From positions 6,014,001 through 6,078,000 of the forward strand of contig JARUPY010000538.1 in NCBI GenBank assembly GCA_029817715.1: DNA of 64,000 nucleotides. Reading direction: 5' to 3'. The notes beneath the pieces are model-generated. The model was not told the origin of the DNA, did not search any database, and saw only the letters and a program-made list of their open reading frames with translations. The translations under genes were made by a program, and so were the position numbers. Below, one piece after another: positions 32,628 to 43,960 of the stretch (positions are counted from its first letter, which is position 1; each line of letters starts with the position of its first letter). The DNA is from Melastoma dodecandrum (Eukaryota > Streptophyta > Magnoliopsida > Myrtales > Melastomataceae).

Positions 32628-35566
32628 TCAATATATCACAACCCGGAGTAACCCTGGCTGGGGTTCCGAGTAGTCGAGCCCCTCTTCCTCGAGCAGGTAT
32701 CGCTGCACTGGGCCCAGGACCCTCGTGGGGGTCCTAGATCCTCGGGTGTGGTGACCTGTCCCCACGCAGATATAAATCAGCAGGCGTTGATTCGCGGCCC
32801 TGGCGGCTACTCGAAGCGCGTGCAGCTCGCTTTTAAGGACGTGGATGGCCTCGCTGATGTGAAGACCAAGCAAATCAATCATTCTCTCTTTACCTCTCCC
32901 GTCACCTTGCAGCTCCAGAGGCACCAGATTTCTGCAGAGGAAAAGATGTCATGGAAAAGCAACCATTTTCTCCTTTCTCCACCTGGGGGAAAACAAATTA
33001 AAGCGCAGAGAAAGAGGTCATCCAATTTTCCCAATTCTGAAAGTTATATCTGATTTCCACCGAATATATGGTCAAAAGAATCTGCACTCATCAGCAGTAG
33101 TGATCCAGCTAATCATAGGAGCTTGGACCTAAATTCCAGGCACGACCATTGCGGGGAAGACGAGATTTGTAACAGAAAGCAGGAAATGCAACAGAAAAGC
33201 CAAAACAATAGCTGGTAGCAACGTTCAAACCTTTGGTGATAGATAGACTCCTGTGCTTTCCCATGGGCTGCCTGCATGTGCATACCATGCAATTGTCCCT
33301 TGACACTAAGTTCTTTGGATAGAGCCTTGTTGCCCACAAGGTAGGCTTGCCGAGCCTGTTTATGTTATAAAAAATTACAAGCGAGAGACACGTGAATAAG
33401 AAAATAGGCAGCAAATAGAATTCTGATGGTAACTCAAACCTCAGTCTTGGAAAAAAATTTCATGAGCAATTGGACAGCCACCAGCTCATAAACTTAGATA
33501 GAAATGGTCTGCGAGGCCACAGACTGATAATTCTTTCATTGCAATGCACACATGGGATGACACAAAAATAAAAAATCGGTTGGTGAGATTGTTGATCTAT
33601 TCTTGAGGAATTGTATCTAAAATATCTCGATCTAATCTTAAAAAGGAAATGCATCACCTCATGAACTATTTTCAAGAAAAATTAAGCAGTCGGCTCCTCA
33701 CATGTATGATCCAGCATATCCAATTGAATCCACTTGCCAAAATATGAAATGCCAGATGGATTGATATTCTTTGATTCTCCGCGAACAATTAATGTCTCAA
33801 TCATAAAAAACACTAAATAAATAGGAAATAGGAAAATGGTCAAAAGTAAGGGTCACTTATCAAAAACAAAAAAAAAGTGAAAGGCGAACCTGCTCAAAGT
33901 ATGCATTCCTTAGGCGTGCATGGACACGTGCTTCTTCCCTCAGTTCAGGATATAGATTATCTGCATCTCAAAAATGTTAATGAAATTTATTGGCAGTAGG
34001 CGTTTGAGCCCGAAATAACTTGTTAAGGGTGAATAATTTTCCAACTGAGGGATATTACCAACGGTACCCCCAGTTTCAAGCCACGCAGGAGCAGCCTGAG
34101 CAGAAGCAGCTTGATTTGAAACTCTATCACCATAACTGCCCCTCCCAATTCCACCGCTGTATGCACCAGCCGGCATCTGAGAGCTTTGGCTTGTTCCCAT
34201 AGTCGCATTAGCAGAGCCATTCCTCTCGTATTTCCAGATGCTTGATTCTAAAACAGGCACTTTCTTGACTGCTGAAGCAACATCTATAGTCCCTCGAAAT
34301 GGCGTTGAAGAGCTGGATTTAAACTGAAGTAGGTTCTCCTTCTCTGGTGGTCGGAATGGAAAGCCAGTTGGATGGAGATCATCTCCCACATACTTCTGAG
34401 ACACAGCTTGGCCTTCGAGAGAAGACAGAGCAGGAAAGTCCATTGGATTGTGGTTCGGAGCAAATAAAGTCTTCAAGTTCAAGTTGGGGTGAAACGAACT
34501 ATCAACCTGGAGCTGCAATTGGACCGACCGTGCCACCGTCATCTGAAATGAGGTATTACTAGCATAGAAATGCGTTCAATAGAAAGAAAGAGCTAACATC
34601 TCACTATTGATCTAACATGTAAAATTAAACACGGAATGATTGGGCATTGCATAAATTTAGTTTCACCATAATCTTGATCTTGTTAACAAAAAGCCAAATG
34701 ATTAGTAAAAGAAATGAACCCAAACCAGCAATCTGAAGATCACAGAAGATATAGCATCCCATGTAATTTGGAAGTACCTCCAGCTGGGTGAGTATTTCAA
34801 TTGTCATGTTCAGATGACACCCATTGGCATAATAAACTTCAGCAAGACTATCCCTGTCGAAACCAGGAAAATTCAAGCTCAAAAACTCCAAATGACTGGA
34901 AGTGTCCGTGTCATCAATGGCACCATGGTCACTAAAACCATCGCCGATGAAGGCAAGCTTAGAACCGCCTTTGAAGGAAGCCGCTTCCCTGCTGCTACCA
35001 AAAATTAGATCATTGTTTGCTATCCGCTTGTCCCAAGGGTTAGTTGACAAAAGCCTACCCGGAGGAGTAGCATCACTCACTGAAGAACCACCAAAGCCCA
35101 GCTTCTTAGTGAAGCTACTTCCAGTAAGCTGGTCTGGCAAAAGTTCCTGACGCTTGCTCAGAGAAAACCCACTGATAGCAGAAGCAGAGAACCTCGCAGC
35201 ATCACCATCGTTATGCAAGGAGAGCCCACCTAGAGACAGAGGGCCAAGACCTGGAAACGCATTTTCATCCATGACCTTGAAGTCCGGAGTGATGTCGTCA
35301 GGCAGCTGGTGTTGCCAAAATTGGCGCGCCTCATCATCCAAGTTGTTTGACAGAGTCGATTCAGTTCGGTTTATAACAGCTTTTCCATCAGATGCAGAAG
35401 CCGCCGCAAATTTTGACGGTGCATCAGTATCGACGGCACTTACAGCAGAAGGAGATCTCAGAGAAAAGGGTATAAACTCAGTGGCATTAGGATTCAATGA
35501 TGTGGGTTTGCTTGAGGTAGCAAGCTTCAAGTCAATAGTCTGGATGCCTTTCTTTGACAAACTCAT
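32628..35566 (-). CDS. CID7: Polyadenylate-binding protein-interacting protein 7-like (CID7)
   Basis: Exons (minus): 35566-34778, 34542-34059, 33960-33890, 33355-33231, 32931-32628. They total 1773 nt, 590 aa. Near the N-terminus is a PAM2 motif, TSLNPNATEFIPFSL, which binds the MLLE domain of poly(A)-binding protein. A CUE-type ubiquitin-binding segment, LEFLSLNFPGFDRDSLAEVY, ends exon 1. NLYPELREEARVHARLRNAY with VGNKALSKELSVKGQLH is the DUF1771 helix. A C-terminal Smr domain starts IDLLGLHISEAIHVLKSEL and carries TGHHTRGSRTP. This order is that of CID7. The role in mRNA metabolism is known for the family only. Exon 2 could instead start at 34512 (acceptor TTGCAG), giving 580 aa. All introns found are GT-AG and the frame is intact. 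It lies next to the BRCT gene as in Arabidopsis. Confidence 0.95.
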
Positions 35567-36620
35567 TGTTCAGGGGAAGTCGACGAAAAACATCTACATT
35601 CAGAAATTTTCATCCAAAACCTGCAAAAAGAGAAAGTGATCACTTCCCCTTCAGCACAGAGGGCATTCTATAAACCATGCGGGAAAAAATCTCAAACCTT
35701 GAGCTAATATAACAAGCCCCTCAGGCAATCCTCCTCGAAGCACGGAGTATCCAACTCCCAACTAACAAACAGAATAACATGCGACATCACTGTGGGTTTC
35801 AAATTACTTCCATAAAAGCAGCACAAATCCCCTGTTTCAACGCCGGGGCAACATTCAGACTCCCAAACATCAAAATCAACTTCCAAGCACTTCAAAACCT
35901 AGCTCGGACTCCTATAATCAGATCAGAACTCCGCCGAAAATCCAAAACATATCCGAGTCCGACCACACGGATACTAAAGAATCATCCGATTACCCAAAAC
36001 ATCAAACCCCGACCTCTTACAAAAAAAAAGAAAATGAAATCCCAAACAGTAAAATCCCCCTCTTCCTTTACACAGAACAAACAACACCAGCGCTCGAGCA
36101 CACATCAAGCCGACAGAAAACCCAAGCAAGGAGGCACAGAGACACTCCTCACCTTTTCGCAACATAATGGAACCAAAGCCCATAATCGACGAGGTCAATC
36201 CAAACCCTTCCCTTCACCCCCACCCCCCAAAAAACCAAACCCAGTTCAGCCTCCCCCAAACCCCAGAAACCCAAAACCGACCCACCAAACAAAGGCGACG
36301 AATTTAGACGGACAGAGACGATTGACCCCGCGGAGGGCTGAAAAACTGCGGTCTTTTTTCTTTGTTGTTGTATCACTCCAAAACCAACAGCGGCGATAAG
36401 ATTAAAAAAGAAAAGAAAACAAAGAGGGGTCGGGCTTCGTGGTGAGCTACGACCAGAAGACTATCCGTCTAATCTACACCCACAAACACAAACACCTCTC
36501 TCTCTCTCTCTCTCTGTATATAAATCCCAAACAATTAAAAAAAAAACCCCTCTAGACCTCCCTCTTCCCTCCCTAACCTCGTCCGATGTCTGTTCCCGTC
36601 CTGTCCTAATGTCTCCCAAA
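35567..36620 (-). promoter_or_regulatory. CID7 5' leader and promoter region with a CT/GA microsatellite
   Basis: The interval upstream of the CID7 start has no convincing gene; a 206-codon plus-strand open stretch here is low-complexity P/K/N-rich. On the minus strand, GGGATTTATATACAGAGAGA reads into a GA repeat (CT repeat at about 36497-36516). TATA-like box plus GA-rich leader suggests transcription starts near 36500. An intron in the leader is possible but not proven. Confidence 0.45.
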
Positions 36621-36630
36621 AACTTTGCCT

Positions 36631-36643
36631 TTTCTCCTTTGAT
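36631..36643 (+). repeat. Direct repeat flanking the MULE (left)
   Basis: TTTCTCCTTTGAT is repeated at 40543-40555, directly outside the opposite TIR. This fits a MULE target duplication (usually 9-11 bp) with a few extra matching bases. Confidence 0.8.
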
Positions 36644-37110
36644 TTTTGTACGGAAATACGGTTTGTTTTAAAAAAAAATTTACGAAATACGGTCTCAGTT
36701 TCATAAAATACGATTTTACCGTCGATAGGACGCGTTCCTTCGAATTACAAAGGGGACGCGTTTTCAAAACGCGCCCCTCGGCGTGCCATAGCAAGGGGCG
36801 GGTTTTGAAAACCCGCCCCTTTAACAGTAAGATTATCTCACCCGCCCCTTTGCACACTTAGAGAAACAAAGGCAAGAAGGAGGGTATGCTGGGTCGGACG
36901 GGGGGCGGGTTTTGAAAACCCGCCCCTTGTGCAATTGTCAAAGGGGCGTGTTTTAACCCGCCCCTTGCACACTTAGAGAAACAAAGGCAAGAAGGAGGGT
37001 ATGTTGGGTCGGACGGGGGGCGGGTTTTCAAAACCCGCCCCTTGTGTAAGTAAAGGAGGGGCGGGTTTTCAAAACCCGCCCCTTATGTTGGGTCGGAAGG
37101 GGGGCGGGTT
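36644..37110 (+). repeat. Left TIR of the MULE with palindrome array
   Basis: After the 18-bp terminus come four to five palindromic units at roughly 36740-36765, 36796-36822, 36901-36926, 37016-37042 and 37059-37084. They are separated by a repeated spacer, AGAGAAACAAAGGCAAGAAG. Each unit can fold as a hairpin. Confidence 0.85.
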
Positions 37111-37189
37111 GCGAGTAAATAACTCGCGATCGGGTCACCCTCCCCGATTACACCGAAACCCTAACCCTACCCGCCGCTGCCTCCTCCGC

Positions 37190-37400
37190 TCGACGGCCGT
37201 CCGACCCCCGCCGCTGCCTCCAGCCGCCCTAAACCGGCCATCCGACCCCCGCCGCTTCCTCCAGCCACCGTGAACCGGCCGTTCGACCCCCGCCGCTGCC
37301 TCCAGCCGCCCTCGTCCGACCCCCGGCGCTGCCTCCAGCCGCCGTAAACCGTCCGTCCGACCCCCGCCGCTGCCTCCAGCCGCCCTAAACCGGATCTGCC
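37190..37400 (+). repeat. GC-rich minisatellite between left TIR and transposase
   Basis: About five imperfect copies of a roughly 40-bp unit carry CGACCCCCGCCGCTGCCTCC. The unit ends in variants of CAGCCGCCCTAAACCGG. No protein is assigned to this part. It may be the element's promoter or leader, as a possible GT-AG intron (about 37490-37596) follows. Confidence 0.8.
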
Positions 37401-37653
37401 CCCGACCGGTCAACTCTTCCGGTCCGCCGCAAAATCGTCACCGCCGACGATTGTCCGCTCCCGAGTTACGTCGCGTGACCTTTGACGACCGGTATTATTG
37501 GTATGTTGTGTAATTATGAAATTATATAATTATTAATTATTGATTAGGAAATTGAGTAATTGGCTAATTAATGATATGATATTTAATTGTTTACAGGTTA
37601 TTAAGTTCGAAGAAACCCCTAATCAACGTAAGTTTTACCTTACGTACGTTTCA

Positions 37654-39902
37654 ATGTCGCAAATAAATTTATTGTTATATGGTAATGGGAAGGTTGTTCA
37701 TGGTAGTCAAGGAGTAGCCTATAGTAGGGGACCAGTGAAAAGGATAAAGGTATATGTGGATATTGATTACGTCAGATTCGAAAGTAAAATTGTCAATGCA
37801 CTGAGATTAACCGAAGGAAGTAGGTTGGAAATTTGTCATAGATACCTAGTTCCTTCGTATGGTCCTTCAGGAATTAATTTTGTGCTAGTACCGATCGGAG
37901 ATGACGAGGATGTGAGTTTGTTGTTTGACTTCAAGAAGTTTATGTGATATCAATATTTGGAAATTCTTGCAACGAAGGGAGGCCCCCAAATTCTAGAAGT
38001 AAGCGTGGTAGTAACGTGCAACCCGTAGGAGCAAATGTGGATGACGGGTTAAATGTCGTGCAAGAAAGAATGGAAAATTTCGAAGTTAGTAGAAATTTCC
38101 ATCGATTGGATCCGGTGAATGAAGGGTGTAGCGGATATGGTGGTAATGCGAGGAATGAGGAGGATGGTGGTAATGAGGATGATGATGATGGCGGTAACTA
38201 CAATGAAGATAATTATGAAGAGGGTGATCCGTTTGAACAATTAGAACGTGATCTCGGCGATGAAGGAGTTATAGTTGAAGATATATATCGGCGATATGAA
38301 AATCATATCGTTGATTCAATAGTGAATTCGGATGATGACGCCGATACTGATGATGAAATGTTTAATGGTGTTGATTTGGAGAATGAGGACGTGGTTAATC
38401 AGGCTGGTTCTTCTAGGAGGAAACGGTTGGAAAAACCCCTACCATTCTATCTAGACAGTGGCGATACTGGGAAGGTGATTTGGGAGGATGATGAGGATGT
38501 TAGGGTGACGGACGATCCGGAGGCTGTGGTTGAATTTCGTAAAGGGATGCGGTTCAAGCATAAGAATCATGTCATTCATGCGGTGAATATGTTTCATATC
38601 AAGAATCATTATAACTACGAAATTGTTGAGTCAGATAAGACGACGTGGTCGGTGTTTTGTTCTGAGTTAGGATCTGGGTGCAAGTGGCGATTACGCGCAA
38701 TTCGGCGTGCGTGTGACGATGAGTTTGAAATAACTATTATGGGTGAGCCGCATACATGTTTAAATGCAGTTCTTTCCCAAGATCATGATCGCCTTGACTG
38801 CAACTTCATGGTTCCCTACTTTCGAACTTTTGTCAGAGAATCTCCTGAAGTTAAAGTGTCGTTCTTAAGGAATGTAATCAAGGAGAGATTTGGATATGAA
38901 GTAACTAGGAGACGAGTATGGGATGCAAAAAGGAAGGCGATTGAAGTTGAATACGGAGAATGGGATGCATCTTACAATGAGTTGCCTCATCTTATGAATG
39001 CAATTAGAATTGCCAACCCTGGAACAATTGTTGATTGGGGTGCAACGTATAATCTCGGTGATGTGGAAGTACTGCAGTTTCAACGACTGTTTTGGGCGTT
39101 CGGACAGTGTATTCAGGCATTCAATCATTGTCGACCAGTTGTTAGCATAGATGACACATTTCTATATGGTAAATATAGGCATAAACTCTTAATTGCATGT
39201 TCTATGGATGGGGAGAACCATATAGTGCCGCTTGCTTTTGCACTGGTGGATGAGGAAAGCTACGATTCATGGAGTTGGTTCCTGCGATGTCTGAAGGGAT
39301 ATGTCGTTGGTGAAAGAACGGGAGGGGTTTGTTTGATTTCCGACAGACATGCTGGAATTCAAGCCGCTGTGAATGATCCGGACGTGGGACGGGCCCCGCC
39401 GTTTGGGCATTGGCGATTTTGTCTTAGACATGTGGCTAGCAATTTCAATACGAGGTATAAGAATGTTGTTTGTAAGAGGAAGTTGATAGCCGCAGCGAGG
39501 AAATCTATGGTTGTGAAGTATAAAAGTGTGATGAGAAGTTTGTTTGAATCAATACCAGAAGCTGGCGAGTTTTTCGCCGAGATAAATGAAGAGCAATGGT
39601 GTTTGAGTCGGGATGGGTACCATAGATATGGTCTGATGACAACTAATTTGAGCGAAAGTTACAATGCCGTTATCAGAGGCGCAAGAAATCTTCCTGTTTC
39701 AGCGCTTGTTAGGAAAATATGGTATAACTACGTGTCACATTGGATAGCCAGACGTGATGATGCGGATTCTGCTTTGAAAATTGGCGAAAGATTCACAAGT
39801 GTTTGCACAAATCGTCTATTTAAATGTATAGAGAAGGCCAAACGGTACGAGGTGGTTCTTCTCGATCGCAGCGAGGGTAGATTTGATGTTAGAACAAGAT
39901 GA
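37654..39902 (+). pseudogene. MULE transposase, near-intact but frameshifted and C-terminally truncated
   Basis: The N-terminal module starts at ATG 37654 (MSQINLLLYGNGKVVHGSQG) and runs to 37947. A one-base frameshift near 37930-37944 then moves the reading into the 652-codon frame ending at 39902. That frame holds an acidic stretch (GGNEDDDDGGNYNEDNYEEG) and the MuDR DNA-binding FRKGMRFKHKNHVIHAVNMF with C/H ligands (CSELGSGCKWRL, HTC). The MULE catalytic domain has VVSIDDTFLYG (first Asp), HIVPLAFALVDEESYDSWSW, LISDRHAGIQAAV (second Asp), and FCLRHVASNF (the C-x2-H motif). The ORF ends at FDVRTR. The C-terminal SWIM zinc finger found in this family is missing, and the right TIR begins about 40 bases later. 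It probably encoded an active DDE transposase before these lesions. Confidence 0.9.
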
Positions 39903-39944
39903 AAACATCGACTGAAGTATGTATTTCTTCAAACATCGACCCAA

Positions 39945-40542
39945 CATAAGGGGCGGGTTTAACCCGCCCCCCCGTCCGACCCAGCATACCCTCATTCTTG
40001 CCTTTGTTTCTCTAAGTGTGCAAGGGGCGGGTTTTGAAAACCCGCCCCTTTGACAATTGCACAAGGGGCGGGTTTTCAAAACCGCCCCTCAGAGAGATAA
40101 TCTTACTGTTAAAGGGGCGGGTTTTGAAAACCCGCCCCCCGTCCGACCCAGCATACCCTCCTTCTTGCCTTTGTTTCTCTAAGTGTGCAAGGGGCGGGTT
40201 TTGAAAACCCGCTCCTTTGAAAATTGCACCAGGGGCGGGTTTTCAAAACCTGCCCCTCAGAGAGATAATCTTACTGTTAAAGGGGCGGGTTTTGAGACCG
40301 CCCCTGGCATGAGGGCGCGTTTTGAGACCGCGCCCTCATGCCATCTTCGCATGCCGAATTCATCTCACATAGGGGCGGGTTTATGGCACGCCGAGGGGCG
40401 CGTTTTGAAAACGCGTCCCCTTTGTAATTCGGAGGACGCGTTTTCAAAACGCGCCCTATCGACGGTAAAATCGTATTTTACGAAACTGGGACCGTATTTC
40501 GCAAACTTTTTTTAAAACAAACCGTATTTCCGTACAAAACTC
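39945..40542 (-). repeat. Right TIR of the MULE with expanded palindrome array
   Basis: Inverse of the left TIR, but longer because units are duplicated. Palindromes lie at about 40022-40050, 40066-40090, 40111-40139 and 40192-40216, with more degenerate copies to 40345. The outer part (about 40385-40540) is a mirror of 36644-36790, including ATCGACGGTAAAATCG and the terminal CCGTATTTCCGTACAAAA. Confidence 0.85.
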
Positions 40543-40555
40543 TTTCTCCTTTGAT
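40543..40555 (+). repeat. Direct repeat flanking the MULE (right)
   Basis: TTTCTCCTTTGAT, identical to 36631-36643. Confidence 0.8.
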
Positions 40556-40559
40556 AATG

Positions 40560-40960
40560 ATGATACATTACATATACATATGGTAGAGTCATTAATGTCT
40601 CTGAATAATTCATGAATTGGAGCTGAAATACGAGGATGAGGAGAGAGACGCGAGAGGGAGGGAGGGAGGGAGGCGGCCTGGTCTCCACAATAATAGTTAT
40701 TTGTCTAAAACTTGTACGCATTCATGCACGGCCACACAAAAAACACAACACCACAGTGTAATAAAGCGTATAGACTATTATTCACCATTAAAGAGGGCTT
40801 TTCTGCTCCGCTACTTGACTTTCACCATTGATTCCTTTATTCTTTTTTTTTTTTTAAATATATCATTTGAGGGAGGGTGTGTGAACTAGTCGTTTTCAAG
40901 AGGATGCTGGGAGGCGGATTCGGATTTTTTTTTTTTGAAAGCTGCGTTAGGGGTTTTATT
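40560..40960. other. Short intergenic interval between MULE and copia
   Basis: No gene seen. It contains a (GGGA)n run near 40651-40672 and T-rich tracts at 40842-40855 and 40926-40936. Confidence 0.4.
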
Positions 40961-41322
40961 TGTTGGGCTTAAGGTTTAGTGCGATAAACGAAGGCTTAAG
41001 CCCAAAGCAGGCATTAGCCTGCCCCGAAGTGTGCTAGTGTGACGAAGGTAAGAATAAAAGTTTTAATAATCAGCTGTGATACCGTTAGCAGTGGGAAAAG
41101 AATAAACAGATACACATGCATCTAGCACCCCAATACTCCTTTTTAGTTACTAATATTTATCCTAGATTCGTTGTAATCAAGTGGATATATATACTGAGAG
41201 TGTACTCTGGTTATGATCAATGAAATACGTCTGATTCTTCTTCCTCCTCCAGCTTCTTCCTCTGTTTTCTTTTTTTCCTTCTTCTTCTTCTACTACAGAC
41301 TTATTCATCATTTTGTTCTTCA
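40961..41322 (+). repeat. 5' LTR of copia element 2
   Basis: A TGTTGGG...TTCA LTR of 362 bp, near-identical in long blocks to 43956-44329 (for example TTTATCCTAGATTCGTTGTA and GTGGATATATATACTGAG). It is followed by GGTATCAGAGC (41324-41334), the initiator-Met primer binding site. A CTTCTTCCTCC microsatellite-like tract lies near its end. Confidence 0.95.
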
Positions 41323-41384
41323 CGGTATCAGAGCTACTAGTCTAGCTGATGGTACTGTGATCCTTTCTATCCTATTTACATGAA

Positions 41385-41900
41385 GAACCAGTAGTTTACT
41401 CCAGCAGAAACTGGATGATGGGAACTACACCTTGTGGAAGGGACAGGTACTAGCCACCATTGTTGTTGGAGGATACGAAGACTTTGTATATGGAGTAACT
41501 ACACCTCCTGCTCAGTTTCTGCATGCACAATGTCTAGAGGTCGAATACAAACTCTAGCAGAGAACGGACAAATCAGTCATGAGTTTGCTGTTCTCGTCTC
41601 TCACGTCTGAGCCACTCAATCAAGTGGTTTGTTGTAGCTCTTCGCATGAGGTTTGGGAAAGTTTACGCCAAAGATTTGAGTAAAACTCTACAACATGGGT
41701 CATTAATCTCCGTATGCAGATGCAACCTTATAATACTCATAAACTGGAGCCAAGATCCAAATCTTGTGTTTACTTGGGTAGGAGCTCTTTTCATAAAGGA
41801 TATGTTTGCTTTGATATGTCTTCTAATAAAATGTATGTTTCTCGTGATGTTCACTTTGTTGAGTATGTTTTTCCTTTAAAAATGAATCCATTTCAGAGTC
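41385..41900 (+). pseudogene. Copia 2 gag fused by deletion to the integrase end
   Basis: Gag N-terminal sequence KLDDGNYTLWKGQVLATIVV, with GGYEDFVYGV, SLLFSSLTSEPLNQVV and HEVWESLRQRFE, runs to about 41680. It jumps directly into the post-integrase linker THKLEPRSKSCVYLGRSSFH with GYVCFDMSSNKMYVSRDVHF (41730-41870). The whole CCHC, protease and integrase-core segment is missing, so this is a large internal deletion. Confidence 0.9.
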
Positions 41901-42069
41901 TCCTACTACGATAAGTTCTTCAGGTCCTATGCTTGACCTAAATCCAATAACTCCAACCACATCCTATGTTCCTTCTGTTGGTCATATCTCTCATTTACAA
42001 GACAGTTCTATTTCTCCTTCAAACTCACATATTGCACCTCCAAGTGAGCAAGTATTAAATGTTAACTAA

Positions 42070-43960
42070 GTTAGTCCAACCATGACAGGGGCGACCCCAT
42101 CTGTACAAATTCCAAAGTCCACCAATGTTCATCCTATGCAAACTCATTTAAAGGCTGGTATATTTAAACCTAAAGTCCTCATCACTACAGCCTCCTTACA
42201 TCCACATATTATACCTTCACTACTAACAGAACCAACATCCTTGGCTGAAGCATTATCAGTGCCTATTTGGAAGGATGCTATAGAGAGTGAGCTTGCTACA
42301 TTACAGAGGAATGAAACCTGGGTGTTTGTGCCGTTCACTAGGACAGAGAAGGTTATTGGTTGTAAGTGGGTGTTCAAAGCGAAGTTGAAGTCTAACGGGG
42401 AGCTCGAGAGGTGTAAGGCAAGGCTGGTTGCCAAAGGGTTCCCTCAGACAACAGGGTTGGACTATACAGAAACGTTTAGTCCGGTTATAAAGCATCAAAC
42501 AATCAAGGTTGTTCTCTCCGTAACAATGACGTATGGCTGGAAGTTGATGCAGCTAGACGTGCATAATGCGTTTCTTCATGGAGATCTTTGGGAAACTGTC
42601 TACATGGAATAACCGCCTGGCTGTGCAAATCCCAGTTTCCCTTCTATGTTTGTTAGCTTCGGAAAGCCCTCTATGGTCTCAAACAGAGTCCGAGGGCTTG
42701 GTATATGAAATTAAGTGGCTGCCTTCTACAATGGGGATACCAGAGCTCTCAGTCAGATACATCTCTTTTTTATAGACACTCACAAGATGGTATAGTCATT
42801 CTTTTAATATATGTTGATGATATTATACTGACTGGATCTGATCAGGTGGAGATAGCAAGATTTCTTCCAAGGTTGAATTCTAAGTTTGCTCTTAAAGATC
42901 TTGGGAACTTGTCTTATTTCCTTGGCTTTCCAGTGACCAGACATAATTCAACCTACATCTATGCCAAAAGAAGTATATTTCTGATATTATACACCGCGCA
43001 GGAATGCAAGATTGTAATCCAATGCCCTCTCTTATGTCATCGTCTGGTGTTTTATCTAAATATAAAGGTGACGTGCTAGAGGATCCTACAGAGTATAGGA
43101 GTTTGGTTGGTGCTCTACAATACTGTACAAACTCTCGACCAGATATTAGTTTTGCAATAAACAAAGCTTGCCAGTTTTTGCAACGCCCTACACACTTACA
43201 TCTCAAGGCTGTGAAAAGAATTATTCGATACTTGAAGGGCACAAGGTCACATGGAATAACTTATTGCTGGAGACTCTCTTCATATTTCGTGCTTCACGCG
43301 TGCTGATTGGGCAAGTTGTCCGTATGATTGGAAAAGCAGATGTGCTTACTATACTTTCTTTGGATAAAATCTTATATCTTGGTCTTCACAGAAACAGAGA
43401 GTAGTCTCTCGCTCTAACACAGAGGCAGAGAATAGGGCATTGGCTAATGGTACAGCTGAAGTTTTATGGCTTCAAAAACTGCTAACTGAACTGCAGTTTG
43501 AATTCCAGAAGCCTTATGTACTATACTGTGACAATCTAAGCTCCATCCAACTAACAGCAAATCCTATTCTCCATGCTAGAACAAAGCATGTGGAGATTGA
43601 CTTCCATTTTGTTCGAGAAAAGGTTGTGGATGGCTCGTTCGTGGTCCAACATGTTCATTCAGAGGACCAACTAGTTGATCCGCTTACCAACCTTGTCCCA
43701 ATACAGAGATTTTTCGCACTGAGAAGCAAGTTAACTGTCTCCAGTAGACCTGAATTGGTATACGGTCAAGAAAAAGAGGTTCGGGTACATGCTAAAGCCG
43801 GTATAGCTGACAAAGTGAAGTTCGAATGGAAGACACATGAGGGACGTGATTTAACGGGAAGTGTTGGGAGATTGAGACAAAGGAGGATGAGATATCTGAA
43901 GTTTCGTCGGAGAGAGAGATTCCACTGGATGAGAGAGGTCCGTTTTGACGGGAAGTGTTG
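42070..43960 (+). pseudogene. Copia 2 RT-RNase H
   Basis: RT blocks: [74 protein letters not shown] (42082-42612). After a stop comes LLIYVDDIILTGSDQVEIAR with the YVDD catalytic box and FALKDLGNLSYFLGF (42705-42990). Then SLVGALQYCTNSRPDISFAI, AVKRIIRYLKGTRSHGI, and RNase H EVLWLQKLLTELQFEF with YCDNLSSIQLTANPILHART (43440-43640). HVHSEDQLVDPLTNLV is the usual end. Several stops and frame changes occur. A short stretch before the 3' LTR (43820-43955) ends in the tract GACGGGAAG. Confidence 0.9.

Larger units (their letters stand above)
36644..40542 (+). mobile_element. MuDR-type MULE, about 3.9 kb, with palindrome-rich long TIRs
   Basis: The outer termini TTTTGTACGGAAATACGG (left, 36644) and its inverse complement (right, ending about 40538) begin long inverted repeats. 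The left covers about 36644-37110 and the right about 39945-40542. Both contain many near-perfect palindromes of the type GGGCGGGTTTTGAAAACCC and a variant with GGACGCGTTTTCAAAACGCG. They are flanked by the 13-bp direct repeat at 36631 and 40543. Inside are a GC-rich minisatellite, a telobox-like AAACCCTAACCCTA (about 37154), and one transposase gene. TIR arms remain highly similar, which suggests a fairly recent insertion between CID7 and COPT5. Confidence 0.9.

Noticed and set aside
35779..36399. 206-codon plus-strand frame upstream of CID7
   Set aside because: Low-complexity K/P/N/Q-rich translation in the CID7 leader region, with no family match or start context.
37135..37413. Antisense G/R-rich ORF in the MULE leader
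   Set aside because: Direct translation of the GC minisatellite; not a gene.
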